NCBI GenBank assembly: GCA_037176705.1
Contig: CM073886.1
Location: 122,663,001-122,727,000, forward strand
Length of the DNA stretch: 64,000 nucleotides
Direction of reading: 5' to 3'
Source of the DNA: Molossus alvarezi
Taxonomy: Eukaryota > Chordata > Mammalia > Chiroptera > Molossidae
Program-made: the position numbers and the translations under genes
Notes under the pieces: model-generated
The model's input: only the letters and a program-made list of their open reading frames with translations
Told to the model about the DNA's origin: nothing
Database searches by the model: none
In this document: positions 46,882-58,330 of the stretch, one piece after another
Layout of the letters: the number at the start of each line of letters is the position of its first letter
How positions within the stretch are numbered: the stretch's first letter is position 1

Positions 46882-47043
46882 AAATTACTGATTGATGAGA
46901 GAGAGAGAGAGAAACATCGATTTGTTGTTCCACTTACTTAGGCATTCATTAGTTGACTCCTGTCTGTGCCCTGACCAGGGATCAACCCACAACCTTGGTG
47001 TATGGGAACGACACTCTAACCAACTGAGCTACTTGGCCAGGGC
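46882..47043 (-). mobile_element. VES-related SINE, type C
   Basis: Inverse copy: ttactgattgatgagagaga, tttgttgttccacttactta, caactgagctacttggccag. Inserted in the old L1. Confidence 0.9.
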
Positions 47044-47223
47044 TAGTGTAATTTTGATTTGCATTTATTTTCTTAATAACACATCATGTCTCAAGCAACT
47101 TTTCACAGCCTTAATGGGCATTTGTATACATTCTTTAGTGAAACATGTATTTAAATCTTTTGCTTATTTAAAAAATTGGATCACTTAGCTTTTTATTAAA
47201 TTATAAAAGTTCTTTAGATATTT

Positions 47224-47913
47224 TATTTTATTTTATTTTCTAATGAGCACTGTCATTTTATTTTTTATTTATTTTTTTAATTAATTTATTTTTGTTACAG
47301 ATGTTTCTCCTTTTTCCCCTACTGATTTCCCCCTCCCCCCTCCCCCCGTCCCCAGCTTTGTTGTTCATGTCCATTGTTCATGCATACATGCAAATAAGTT
47401 CTGTGGTTTATCTCTCCCCCACCACCCCCTCTTCTGGGGATTGTCAATCTGTACCCCACTTCATCGTCTCTGGGACTACCTCATTCCTCAGACTCTTATG
47501 TTCATTATATTCCACAGATAAGTGAGATCATATGATACTTGTCTTTTTCTGTTTGGCTTGTTTCGCGTAGGATAATACTCTCCAGGTCCCTCCATGTCAT
47601 CTTAAAGGATAAGAGATCTTTCTTTCTTACAGCTGCATAGTACTCCATTGTGTATATGTACCACAGCTTTTTTATCCATTCGTCTACTGATGGACATTTG
47701 AGCTGTTTCCACATCTTAACTATTGTAAATAGTGCTGCTATGAACATGGGGGTACATATATTCTTTCTGATTGATGTTTCAGGCTTCTTAGGGTATATTC
47801 CTAGAAGTGGGATCACTGGGTCAAATGGCAGTTCTATTTTTAATTTTTTGAGGTAACACCATATTGTTTTCCATAGTGGCTGCACCAGTCTGCATTCCCA
47901 CCAGCAGTGTACT
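47224..47913 (-). mobile_element. young L1, 5'-truncated, with intact ORF2 tail
   Basis: From a T-rich tail to an abrupt end at cagcagtgtact. The minus-strand frame 47885-47505 is open for the last 126 codons of ORF2 ([40 protein letters not shown]) and ends in a stop, followed by a 3' UTR of about 220 bp. Flanking ctttagatatttta/ctttatatatttta is the likely target duplication. Confidence 0.9.
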
Positions 47914-48299
47914 CTTTATATATTTTAGATACCATTCCGTTATCATATATATGATTTATAAATATTTTCTCCAAATCTGTGTCTTGCCTTTAAACTTTCT
48001 TCATCTTTCTAAGTAGATACATTTTTAATTTTGACGATGTCCAATTTATCTTTTTAAAAAATCATTTGTGCTTTTGGTATTGCATCTAAGAAATAATTTC
48101 CTAACCCAAGGTGACATTTTGAGAGTTTTACATTTATGTCTATGATCCATTTTAAGTTCATCTTTGTATGATGTGAAGTGAAGCCCATATGCACCTTCCT
48201 GTGTATGGACAGCTGGTTGTCTTAGCAGCAGTGTTTGAAAAGACCATTCCTTTTCCATTGAATTGTTTGGGCATCTTTGTTGAAAAGCACTTACCATAA

Positions 48300-48905
48300 A
48301 TGTCGCAGTATAAGCGTTATTTACTGTAACATTCATTCTCTACTCTGACACTAGATTTCTTAAGGCCTAATTTTAGTAATTGTAAGTATAAAGCATTAGT
48401 ACCAAATACAAATCTCTTATTGCAATTACTCTGTGTGTGCATGTGAGTTATGTGTGTTTATAAAGATCACTGTGGGTTTATATCGAAGCTAGAACATTTT
48501 CCCCATTTCTGTAGAACCTTAATACCTTAATATTTGGCATTTTTGAAAAGAACGCCGTTCTGTTGGATTTGTTCTGCCAAGAGAGCCAGCAAGTTGCAGA
48601 CTCTTACATCACTCAAGTTGCTTGTGTAGTCTTTCAAGAACAAATTAAACCAAGATCTCTTAAGTGATTTCCATGCAAAATTAATGCTTCTCTTGCCTTC
48701 TGCCAAATTCTACGTGCATTTATGCAGCAGATGCCAGAAAGTTTAAAACTTGTAGATGGAAAGAACTCAGAATTTTAAGACAGAAAGCATTTGTGCCTGG
48801 GGCAATGCAATGACCCCACCTGTGCTTTTTTCTTGTCTTCTGGGTGTTTTCATTGTGTTTCCAGAAAAGCTCAGGCAGATAATTCTTCCATTTTCAAATC
48901 TTTTA
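48300..48905. other. unassigned intronic stretch
   Basis: No gene or repeat recognised. Confidence 0.5.
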
Positions 48906-48911
48906 AAAATT

Positions 48912-48970
48912 TTTTATACTCACCCGAGAACATTTTTGCATTTATCTTCAGATAGAGCAGGAGGGAGAGA

Positions 48971-49028
<58 letters not shown>

Positions 49029-49186
49029 TCGACACGAAAGGGACACGTCGGGTGGTTGCCACCCGCACGACCAACCAGGGCCGGGGACAAACTGCAACCG
49101 AGGTGCGTGCCCTTAGCGGGAACTGAACCCGGATCTCCCTGGACCACAGGCCGACTCTCTAACCGCTGAACCAAACCGGCCAGGGC
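48912..49186 (-). mobile_element. VES SINE, type A, with expanded (GA)n
   Basis: Inverse copy from actcacccgagaacattttt to gaaccaaaccggccagggc. The internal GA-rich segment has grown to about 25 GA units (48975-49024). Confidence 0.95.
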
Positions 49187-49309
49187 TAGCTGCTTTTTTT
49201 ATATAATTGGCTCAACCTGTTACTATACAACTGAAATAAATGGAACATACTTAGTTGTTGGGTTTATTAGCTTTAATATTTTATTTATGGTCTGTGAAGA
49301 AGAGCAAAA

Positions 49310-49440
49310 AGGAACTAATATTTATTGCGTGCCTACTGTGTTCCAAGTAGTTTCCTAGACACATTTACATCCCTAATCTCATTTAATCCTCACAACTCCT
49401 CATTGTGGTAGTATTATCCTGGTTTTAGTGATGCAGAACT
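49310..49440 (-). repeat. MIR fragment
   Basis: Antisense MIR: atatttattgcgtgcctact, tcatttaatcctcacaactc, gtggtagtattatcctggtt. Confidence 0.8.
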
Positions 49441-49749
49441 TTAAACAAGCCAGATAATGATAATGATACTTGTGTGCAGCCTTTCATAACATAATTCTGA
49501 AGTATCATCTAACTTCTGGAGATGTTCAGTTGTAAAAAAAAAGGAGAAACTATCATAATTTATCCCACTGTGGCAGATCCGAGTGTAGAATGAAAAGGCA
49601 CACAAGGTATTTCTCAATGTTTTGTGCATATTAACTATGGGAAGCATAGTGAGCAGAGATAGGAGACAAGCAATACAGAATACATTAAGCAAAGCATAAG
49701 GTTTTATAATGCTCAGATACAAATATTACCAAATGAATGGATATTTATA

Positions 49750-50210
49750 TGCAGAAAAAGAACCTTGACTTCCTACTACATATAAAATAGCCCAAGTGCC
49801 CATCAGTAGATGAGTAGATAAAAAAAGCTGTGGGACATTTACACAATGGAATGCTATGCAACTATAAAAAAGAAGGAGCCTTATCCTTTGCAACAGCATG
49901 GAGGGACCTGGAGTTAACTATGCTAAGTGAAACAGGACAGTTAGAGCAAGACAAATATCACATGATTCCATTTATATGTGGAATCTAATGAACAAAATAG
50001 GTCCAGAGGCATGGATGTATGGAACAGACCGATAGATCTCAGAGGGAAGGGCTTTGGGGGGATGGGAAGAGATTAACCTGAGAACATGTATGCATAACCC
50101 ATGGAAATAGACATTAGTGTGGGGAAGGCTGGGGTGGGGCAGAGGCTGGGTGGAGGGGGACAAAGGGATGGAAAATGGGGGGACATCTATAATACTGTCA
50201 GTAATAATTT
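49750..50210 (+). mobile_element. L1 3' end, sense
   Basis: Sense L1 end: gcccaagtgcccatcagtag, acacaatggaatgctatgca, agcatggagggacctggagt, ccatttatatgtggaatcta, then a G-rich 3' UTR ending taataatttaaaa. Confidence 0.85.
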
Positions 50211-51335
50211 AAAACAGATTATAGACCTAGTTGTAAAACTTAAAACTATAAAACTTTTAGAAGTAAACAGAGGAGAATTTCTATGACCTTGGGTTAGGCA
50301 AAGATTTCTTAGATTTAATATAAAATTTTTTTAATAAATAGGACTTTATCAAAATTTGAAACATCTGCTATTTGAAAGACTTTTAAAAAATGAAAGGCAA
50401 GCCACAGACTTGAAAAATATTTGCCAAACACATACGTGATAAAGAACTTATATCTAGAATAACTAAAGAACACTTTAAATACAGTAATAAGAAAATAAAC
50501 AACTAAATATTTAAAACAAGCAAAAGATTTGAAGACATTTCACTCGTGAAGAAAAATGGATAGCAGCTAGTACATAGAAAGATCCTCAACATCACCAGTC
50601 ATTTAGGAATTGTGAATTAAAATCACAATTCCAGTATATTCTACACCTGTTAGAATGGCTTAAAAAAAACAACTGGTAACACCAAGTGCTGACAAGAATA
50701 TGGAGCAGTTGAAACTCTCATACACTGCTGGTGGGAATTCAAAATAGAACAGTCACTGTGGAAAATTAAATTTAGCAGTTTCTTATAATGTTAATAACTA
50801 TATATTTCCATATGACCAGCAATTCTATTTCTAGGTATATAGCTAAGAGAAATGAAAACTTAGTTTTACAAAAACAAAACAAAACAAAAAAACTGTATAT
50901 GAATATTTGTAGTAGCTTTATTCACAATCACCTCAAACCAGAAACAACCCAATAGTCTTTATTTGATGAATGGAGAAACAAAATGTAGTATATCCATATA
51001 GTGGGATGTTATTCATTTACAAAAAGGAATGGACTACTAATACATATTACAGTAACTTCAATACTTTATGCTCAGTTAAAGAAGCCAGACTCAAAAGGCT
51101 ATATACAATATGACTGTTATTTTGTAATATTGGAAAACATAACTATAGAGATGCAAAACAGGTCAATAGTTGCTCAGGGTTAAAGCTGGGGAAGGGAGGG
51201 GTTTTCTACAAAGAGGCAACACAAGGGAAATTTTTAGAGTGATAGGACTATGTATTTGTCAAAACTCACAGAACTGTACATTTAAGTGATAAGTTGTGTG
51301 TTATGCACCAATAACATGTCTATCTATTTTCCCTT
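50211..51335 (+). mobile_element. old L1 fragment, sense
   Basis: Diverged L1M text: cttgggttaggcaaagattt, ggactttatcaaaatttgaa, gagcagttgaaactctcata, actgctggtgggaattcaaa, ttatgcaccaataac. The younger L1 end lies at its left side. Confidence 0.85.
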
Positions 51336-51339
51336 CCAC

Positions 51340-52125
51340 CCCCTGCCCTGGTGCTCACTGTCTCCCTCTCCTAGTCATAGTAGACATAGGCATTCCAGAC
51401 TAGATTTGGTGGCTCTAATGTCATCAAGGAGGACCAGGGCCCCTTCTGTTTTGTTGCTGTGATAAGATGCTACTTGAGACCAGCATCATATCCAGATTGC
51501 TGCAGAGGCAAGAGTAAACAAGAAGGGGTGAAGAAGGGTCTCAGTTTTCTTTTGAAGACTTTCCCAAAGCCCCACACCATACCCTTCTGTTTACACTGCA
51601 CTGGTCAAAGCATAGTTGCCACATTTCATCACAGGTAGCTGCAGCAAAGGTGGGGAATACAGACTGTAACTGAGAAGAGAGGAGAGTGGATGCTGGAGTA
51701 TGCTGCTAGCACTATCTGTCACACTGCTAATGGCTTCTAGCTGTCAAAGTGTCTTGTAACAGGGAAGTTAAGTCTCCTGGCTCCCCACTAGGTTGCTTTT
51801 AAATCCTTGAGCTCCAAGGTGCCTTTCTGCTATTCCTGTGTACTGTTTCCAAATCCTTATTTGTGGTTACATAAAATTCACTCAATGCAAATCTTATGTC
51901 AGGCACTGGGTTTGACATCTTTGAAAACTAGAGTTTGGTAATTGATTACTTTTCCAAGCAAAGCTTAGGAGGAAGACATGCAAAAATTATTAATAAAAAT
52001 ATCCTTCATTTGGGATAAATCATAAATATTTTACAGAAAATGCTGACTATTTGAAATATATACAGCATTTCATTGTATGTTGGTTATACCTCAAAGTTAA
52101 TTTCTAAAATGCTTTGAAAGGCAGT
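51340..52125. other. unassigned intronic stretch
   Basis: No gene or confident repeat recognised. Confidence 0.5.
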
Positions 52126-52129
52126 GAAT

Positions 52130-52265
52130 TTCATTCATTTAAGAAACATTTATTGCGGACCCAGTATGTTATGTTCAAGAAATGGTACAGTCCCTAGGCA
52201 TACAAAAAATTTTTTTTTAAGAAGAACCCTTTCTCTTGAGGAGCTCATTTTATAGAAGGAAGAGA
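52130..52265 (-). repeat. L2 3' end fragment
   Basis: Antisense L2 text: ttaagaaacatttattgcgg, cccagtatgttatgttcaag, ctcttgaggagctcatttta. Confidence 0.65.
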
Positions 52266-52329
52266 TGCTATTATGTGTAATTACAACGGACATGATTGAT
52301 GTTACAGTATGGGAGTTAGAATATGGAAA

Positions 52330-54170
52330 CCTGGTAGAGTTCCCTAGTCTTGTTCTTTTTCAAAGTTGTTTAGGCTGTTCCAAGATGTCTTCATTTCCAT
52401 ATAAGTTTTAGAATCGGTTCACCCAATTTCTATGCCAAAGAAACTCTACTGGAATTTTGATAGAGATTGCATTGAATCTAAAGATGTATTAGGGGAGAAT
52501 TGAAATCTTAACAATATTGACTCTTCGGACCCATGGATACAGTATATCTTCTTATTTACGTAGATCTTTTCATTTCCCTCAGAAATGTTTTTGGCGTTCA
52601 GTGTACAACTGCTACGCAATGTCTTGTCAGATTCCATGTTTATTCATGCTATTATAAATGGTATGATTTTCATAATTTCAGCAGCCAGTTATTTGTTGCT
52701 TATTAATAGAAATAAAATTGATTTATGATTATTGACTTTGTATTCTGTGACCTTGCTTAACTCACTTATTAGTTCCAGTAGGATTTTTGTAGATTCTTGA
52801 GATTTTCTATGTAAATGACCATGCGGTCTCTTAATAAAGACAATTTCATTTCTTCTTTCCAGCCTTTAATTTATTTTATTTGCTCTATTGCACCGACTGG
52901 TAACTCCAGTATATAGAAACGGTGAGAGTTGATATCATTGTTTTGTTCTCAAGCATAAAAGGAAAGCATTCATCCTTCCCCATTTAGTATATCACCTGTA
53001 AATTTCCATAGATGTCTTCTATCAGATTGAGAGAATTTTGCCTTATTTCTAGTTTTGTTGAGAGGTGTTTTTGTTTGTTTTAATATCATGAACGAATGTT
53101 GGATGTTTTTTCCAAATTCTTATTTTGCATGAACTGAAATAATCATAAGTCTTTTTCCTCTTTTAGTCTTTGATATGGTGCATTATATTATTTCATTCTC
53201 AGTCCTTTCAACCCTCCTTTGATATATTGTCATTTTATGCACTGTAGTTTGAATTTGCTGATATTTTGTTAAGAATTTTTGTGTCTAGCCCTGGCCAGTT
53301 TTTCTCAGTGGTTAGAGCGTTGGCCTGCAGACCAGAGAGTCCCAGTTTTGGTTTCCACTAAGGGCACATACCTCGGTTGCAGTTTGTCCATGGCCCCAGT
53401 TGGGTCGTGTAGGTGGCAGCCAGTGGATGTGTCTCTCTCACATCAATGTTTCTCTCTCTCTCTTCCTCCCTCTCTTTCTCCTGCTTTATCTGAAGATAAA
53501 TGCAAAAATGTCCTTAGGTGATGATAAAAAAAAAGAATTTTTGTGTCTATGTTCATTGGATATAAGGGCCCATATATCCAAAGGAGTGATATATGGCATC
53601 AGGGTATGCTGGCCTTGTACAATGAATTGCAAAGTGTTTCCTCCTCTGTTTCCTGGAAGAGTTTGTATGGAATTGGTGGTGTTATTTCTTTCTTAAAAGT
53701 TTGCTAGAATTCAGTAGTGAGTTTAGAGTTTTCTCAGTCGGAAGATTTTAAATTATGTATTTAGCTTTTTTAATCATACAGGAATAGTCCAGTTATTTAT
53801 TGTCTTATTGAATGAGCTTTGGTTTTGTGTCTTTCAAGGAAATGTGTCCATTTAATCTAAATTATCAAATATATGTATATAAATTTGTTCATAAAATTTC
53901 TTTATTATCCTTTTAATGTTATTAAGCTCTATAGTGATAGCCTCTCATCCAAGGTATTGGTGTTTGAGACTGTCTCCCATTTCTGCTCTTTCCATCAATT
54001 CTGCTAGAGGTTTGTTAATTTTATTGAACTTCTCAAAGAACCAGCTTTTGGCTTCTCTACCGTTTTTCGGTTTTTTTATTTTATTCCTTTATACTCTCAT
54101 TTTTATTATATCCTTCCTTCTGCTTGCTTTGCATTTAATTTTCTCTCCCCCCGCCCCTTTTTTTTTGTCT
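52330..54170 (-). mobile_element. old L1 ORF2 fragment, interrupted by a SINE
   Basis: Antisense L1M ORF2 text: gaattttgatagagattgca, aatattgactcttcggaccc, gtgaccttgcttaactcact, caaccctcctttgatatatt, aagaaccagcttttggcttc. All frames are broken. Confidence 0.85.
53288..53534 (+). mobile_element. VES SINE, type A
   Basis: Sense copy ending tccttaggtgatgataaaaa. Target duplication aagaatttttgtgtcta on both sides, within the old L1. Confidence 0.95.
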
Positions 54171-54179
54171 AATATGTAC

Positions 54180-54790
54180 AGTTAATGCTGTATTTTCCTT
54201 GTGTGTTCTTTATTAACAGAATACCGTGAATTTTGACGTAATATATTTTTACATTGGTTGGGTTCTGTCCCCAGCCCAGCTCTAGACTGTTTGTAACTTA
54301 ATGGAAATATAAGGTCTGACAGCTTTGCTTTCTCTCCTCCCCAAGAGACACGAAATCTTTGCCTGGGTCCTAGAGTAGGACATCATTCTTTTTTAATGAC
54401 CTGTTTGTTCAGTGTGTTTCCTAGTGTATGTTATACAACAGTGCATTCACACATGAGTAATTTAGAAATTAATGTGTGTATATAGGGGGAGTGTGTTCAA
54501 CAGTTTCATCGATCGGAGTGTATCAGTCAGAGCTGTTTGGAGGCCACTGCCTCATTATTAGTCAGAAATAATAATTCTGATAGACTTGAAGTAGAATTTG
54601 CCATTTGCTGCCTGATTTGACAACAGCATGATTCAGGTGGTTTACTTTATTCCAGAGAGTAACCTCATTATAACGAGAATGTTTCACAGCACACATTTTA
54701 TTTTATAATAATTATTAAATTGAGATGCTTTAAAGTTGAAGCAGTCTTTATGGGCTCTTCTGTATTTTAAACTTTCTTTGTGGTCCATGA
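54180..54790. other. unassigned intronic stretch before the exon
   Basis: No repeat recognised with confidence; sequence just upstream of the acceptor is T-rich. Confidence 0.5.
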
Positions 54791-54793
54791 AAA

Positions 54794-54811
54794 TCTCTTT
54801 CTTCTTCTTAG
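54794..54811 (+). other. splice acceptor of the WDR70 exon
   Basis: A pyrimidine-rich run (tctctttcttcttctt) ends in AG at 54810-54811. The next base completes the split codon before ACT GTG AGG, which keeps the WDR70 reading frame. Confidence 0.9.
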
Positions 54812-54986
54812 GACTGTGAGGACATGGGAAGTTGAAAATCCAAAGAAGCAGAGAAGTGTGTTCAAGCCACGGACGATGCAGGGTAAAAAAGTGGTTCCTA
54901 CCACGTGCACCTACAGCAGGGACGGAAACCTCATCGCAGCCGCCTGCCAGAATGGAAGCATACAGATCTGGGACCGGAATCTGACT
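54812..54986 (+). CDS. WDR70: WDR70 internal coding exon (58 codons)
   Basis: The exon starts with one base completing a split codon, then reads 58 codons without a stop from TVRTWEVENPKKQ to SIQIWDRNLT, and ends exactly on a codon. This matches the human WDR70 protein as I remember it almost residue for residue; I noted only Q-R for Q-K and K-V-V for K-V-I. The peptide holds the end of one WD40 blade (VRTWEV) and one nearly complete blade (SRDGNLIAAACQNGSIQIWD). WDR70 is a nuclear WD-repeat protein of about 650 residues, reported to work with CUL4-DDB1 in histone H2B monoubiquitination during DNA-break repair. The open frame runs on past the donor to 55046, but those residues are intron. No neighbouring WDR70 exon was found in the window, so both flanking introns are long. 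The call could only fail if this were a retrocopy, which the splice signals argue against. Confidence 0.95.
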
Positions 54987-54992
54987 GTAAGT
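54987..54992 (+). other. splice donor of the WDR70 exon
   Basis: GTAAGT follows directly after the ACT codon (Thr) of DRNLT. This is a near-perfect consensus donor and sets a phase-0 exon end. Confidence 0.92.
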
Positions 54993-55618
54993 CAAGGGCA
55001 CTTCGGTCCGTGTTTCTTAGAAGAAAACCCTGTTAAAATATTATGAAGATGAATTTCCGGAGTTTAGCTCTAATTTAAACTTCAGTGTTAGTTGATAAAA
55101 CATTGGGACTTTTGCAGTAAACAGCATTTCAGCAAACATACCAGCTCAGGATTTCCCAAGGCGTATTAGATTTTATTTTTAAAGTAACTTAGGTCTTTTG
55201 GTATAAAACTTAAAAAGTACTGTGCAGTTTATTACACTGCATTTCAGTGTACTTGATTTTGAAGATGAAGGATTTGATGGTAATATTAAACAAGCCTAAA
55301 CAGAGAACTAGAAAATACCCTTTAAAAGATTTAAGAAAATCATGAAATGTTCAAAGTGGTACATAAGTTGTTTTGCAGTTATTTCTGTAGTAATTTAAAT
55401 AATATTTTATCTTAATATTCCATGACATTCCACTTGAATAGGTTTCAGATTTGTTTTTAACAATTTAGGTCATTATTAAAATAAATAAAATTTGAATTGG
55501 AAAGGATCATAGAATTCTATAACCATAGAAATAATGACTATAAAAGACTTTGACTAATTCTGTGAATTACCAATAAGCTTTAAAAAGAACTTTGTATGTC
55601 TAGGCGGTAAAATAAGAA
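54993..55618. other. unassigned AT-rich stretch after the exon
   Basis: No gene or confident repeat recognised. Confidence 0.5.
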
Positions 55619-55879
55619 CTTTTTTTTTTTTTTTTTATCATCTGAGGACATTTTTCCATTTTTTGTTCAGTTAGAGTGGGAGGGAGAGAGAGGAACAGAG
55701 AGAGAGAGAGAGAGAGAAACATCAATGTGAAAGGAACACATCGACTGGTTGCCACCCGCACAACTGACCAGGGCCGGGGACAAACTGCAACCGAGGTACG
55801 CGTTCTTAGCGGGAACCGAACCCGGGTCTCTCAGGACCGCAGGCCGACGCTCTAACCGCTGAGCCAAACTGGCCAGGGC
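55619..55879 (-). mobile_element. VES SINE, type A
   Basis: Inverse copy with pure T tail; target duplication aataagaactttt on both sides. Confidence 0.95.
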
Positions 55880-55984
55880 AATAAGAACTTTTGATAAATT
55901 AAATTATTCTACGTTACCAATGTTAAAATGAAAATCTACGCTAATCTTATAATGCAGTTTGGTTATCTTATTTTACTAAAAGGT

Positions 55985-56105
55985 TCCAGTCTAATTATTA
56001 ATTCAATAAATTTTTGTTAAGTACCTACTATATGTGAGGCACTGTTCTAGGCACTGGAAGTGTGGCAGATTATAAAAAATTCCTGCCCTCATGGAGTTTA
56101 CATTC
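55985..56105 (-). repeat. L2 3' end fragment
   Basis: Antisense L2 text: aagtacctactatatgtgag, gcactgttctaggcactgga, gccctcatggagtttacatt. Confidence 0.85.
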
Positions 56106-56109
56106 TAGT

Positions 56110-56930
56110 TCTTTTTATAAAATATAAAAATAATGTCTTTCAAATAAAACTGCCCATCAAACATTTACATTTTAAAAGGGGTCCTAGGAAAGGTAGTTGT
56201 CTTTTGAGGTACCTTAGTTAAAGTCAGTTTTCTTGGAATAAGGTAAAAAGTAATGATGGGAAACAAGAATTCATGTCTGTAATGCGGGAAATATCTTTGG
56301 CATTTTCCGTTTGCCAGGTCTCTTTATTTCTGTTTTCCTCTTCACTATAAACCCCGTAAAGCTTCATAACAGCACAGAGATTTTTAAAGTCCTTTGAATT
56401 GTAAACTGAGTTTTAACCAAGCAATAAATTTTTTAGTAACTGGCTTGCATCATCTCTGGGTACTGTTGATTTAAACATGAAGTCTTCTTGAGGAGCTGTA
56501 CTAGTGGTGCGTTTAGTATGGGATGTATATACGTGTGTGTGCCTTTCACTTAGAACCTTTACATTTTTATAAAGTTCAATATAGTTTTTCAAGATTGGCC
56601 TAGTATGTCTCTTGAAGTAATGAGTATCTTCTGTTTCCAGTTTTGTAGAAAATAAAGCTGTCTGAATGCCAATTCTCCCCCACCCCCATATCTTTTCTAG
56701 CCATTCTACTAATCACAGTCCTTGATTCTGTTTTGTTAGACTTTAATGGTACATGAATGTATAGCTTATTATACCACACCCCATTCATATTTCATTTATA
56801 TTTTTACATTTGCATGTAAATGTGTCACTTGAAGAGAAATCAAATCGAGAAGAAAAAGCTTGCTAGCAGGAAATGAAGCTTGATTTTTAAAACATATTTT
56901 TACTAGACTGTGGGTGGTGAGCACACAATG
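56110..56930. other. unassigned AT-rich stretch
   Basis: No gene or confident repeat recognised. 56690-56800 has weak L1-like text. Confidence 0.45.
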
Positions 56931-56934
56931 CAAT

Positions 56935-57045
56935 ATATAGATGATGTATTATAGAATTATACAGCTGAAACTTATATAATGTTATTAGCCAGTGTTGCCC
57001 CAATCAGTTGAATCTAAAAATAAATAAATAAATAAATATCCAATT
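56935..57045 (+). mobile_element. L1 3' end fragment with (AAAT)n tail
   Basis: atagaattatacagctgaaa, then cttatataatgttattagcc and gttgccccaatcagttgaat, with aaataaataaat at the end. Confidence 0.75.
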
Positions 57046-57319
57046 GTTGCTAATAAAAAAAGAACAGATTTTACAAAATTTCCGTAACTATTACTTTAGC
57101 AATAATAAATCATTCACAAGGAGACACTAATGCTGAGATAAGAAAGCCTAATAGCAATAGATTTTCTGTGTAGTAGCCAAAGATACATGGTAAATAATGA
57201 TCAATACATGTTTTGTGACAATTAAGTAAAGCTATCATAATTGCCATATTTAATCATAGATTTGTTTTAAACTTTTTTTTTTTGCCAACTGTTTAGATGG
57301 CTGTTTTTTGTTTTTGTCT

Positions 57320-57498
57320 TTTAAGTTGATTTTAGGAAGAGAGAGGAAGGGGGTGGGGTAGAGAAACATTGATTTGTTGTTCCACTTATTTCTGCATTCA
57401 TTGGTTGAGTCTTATATGTGCGCTGACTGGGGATGGAACCTGCAACCTTGGTGCATTGGGATGACACTCTTAACCAACTGAACTACCTGGCCAGGGCA
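57320..57498 (-). mobile_element. VES-related SINE, type C
   Basis: Inverse copy: gtagagaaacattgatttgt, tgttccacttatttctgcat, aaccaactgaactacctggc. Confidence 0.9.
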
Positions 57499-57523
57499 AT
57501 ATAGAAATTTTAAAATATATATG

Positions 57524-57727
57524 TTTTTATCGATTTTAGAGAGAGAGGAAGAGAGATGGGGAGAGAGATAGAAACATCGATGAGAGAGAAACATCGATTG
57601 GCCGCCTCCCGCATGCCCCGCACTGGGGATGGAGCTCGCAACCTGGGCGTGTGCCCTGACCAGGAATGGAGCTGGAACCTCTCAGTGCATGGGGCGATGC
57701 TCAGTCACTGAGCCACACTGGCCGGGC
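57524..57727 (-). mobile_element. VES-related SINE, type B
   Basis: Inverse copy: tttttatcgattttagagag, atgagagagaaacatcgatt, cagtcactgagccacactgg. Flanks tagaaatttt and tagaattttt. Confidence 0.93.
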
Positions 57728-57865
57728 AATCGTAGAATTTTTATTGGACTAACTGGAACTTTAGGAAGTGAAATGAAATTGTCTTGCTTTTAAGAAGTAA
57801 GATGTCCATCTGTTAATGATAAATTCCTATGTTCTCAGCACCCACCTTTATTCTAGACTTATGTT

Positions 57866-58040
57866 GACCAGTATGGTAACCACTAGCCACATTTGACTGT
57901 TTAAATTGAAATTATTTAAAATAAAATATAATTAAAATTTCAGCTCCTCTGTTATATTATCCACTTTCAAGTACCCAACAGCTGTGTGTCTAGTGGCTCC
58001 TGGAACAGCGCAGACAGCAGTCTGTTGGACAGTGCTGCGC
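57866..58040 (+). mobile_element. nonautonomous hAT-type MER element (probable)
   Basis: ccagtatggtaaccactagc, cacatttgactgtttaaatt, then tttcaagtacccaacagctg, gtgtctagtggctcctggaa and tgttggacagtgctg match the arms of a common mammalian palindromic MER element (TAGCCACATGTGGCTA type). The name is not certain. Confidence 0.65.
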
Positions 58041-58330
58041 AGGAGAGGTGGCCCTGCCTTCCTGCCGGTCGTGGGGACGGCCTGCCTTCCAGTCGGAGGA
58101 GAGGGCTTCTTCGGAGGAGCTTGCCCGTGGCCTCCCTGGCCCTCTCCCATTCGCCAGCCTGTATCTGGGCAGCAGCACGGAGGCCGGTGCTTGGTGGGAG
58201 TCCAGTGAGGGGGTGCAGAAATCAGGGCGATGACTGGAGAGGTGACAGCATGCACCCTGACTCAGGGCCTTACCTAGTCGAACCCCTCAGCAGGTAGCAC
58301 TTCTAGCTGTTCACATGCCCCCACCTCTCT
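58041..58330. other. CpG-richer block, unassigned
   Basis: Base composition shifts to GC-rich with a dozen or so CpGs. Open frames in five reading frames here are a result of the low stop-codon density. No exon or known repeat recognised. Confidence 0.4.

Larger units (their letters stand above)
45590..48295 (-). mobile_element. old L1 3' region holding four later insertions
   Basis: Antisense L1M text appears in five separated blocks: 45590-45846, 46488-46880, 47044-47223 and 47914-48295 (phrases gtatattcacagagttttgc, tcttttacggacatttcaga-like, aaactgttttccaaagtggt, ttttgatttgcatttatttt, ttgaattgtttgggcatctt). Between them sit an LTR with its own SINE, a type C SINE and a young L1. Confidence 0.85.
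1..54811 (+). other. WDR70: WDR70 intron upstream of the exon (partial, at least 54.8 kb)
   Basis: No further exon matching the WDR70 segments expected before this one (the region ending FMTCSNDA) is visible on the + strand. The stretch is filled by mobile elements and unassigned DNA described separately. That it is one intron is inferred from the absence of other exons and the known large size of the gene in mammals. Confidence 0.75.

Noticed and set aside
57932..58297. Overlapping open frames on both strands
   Set aside because: Open in five frames at once because the block has few stop codons; no coding signature.
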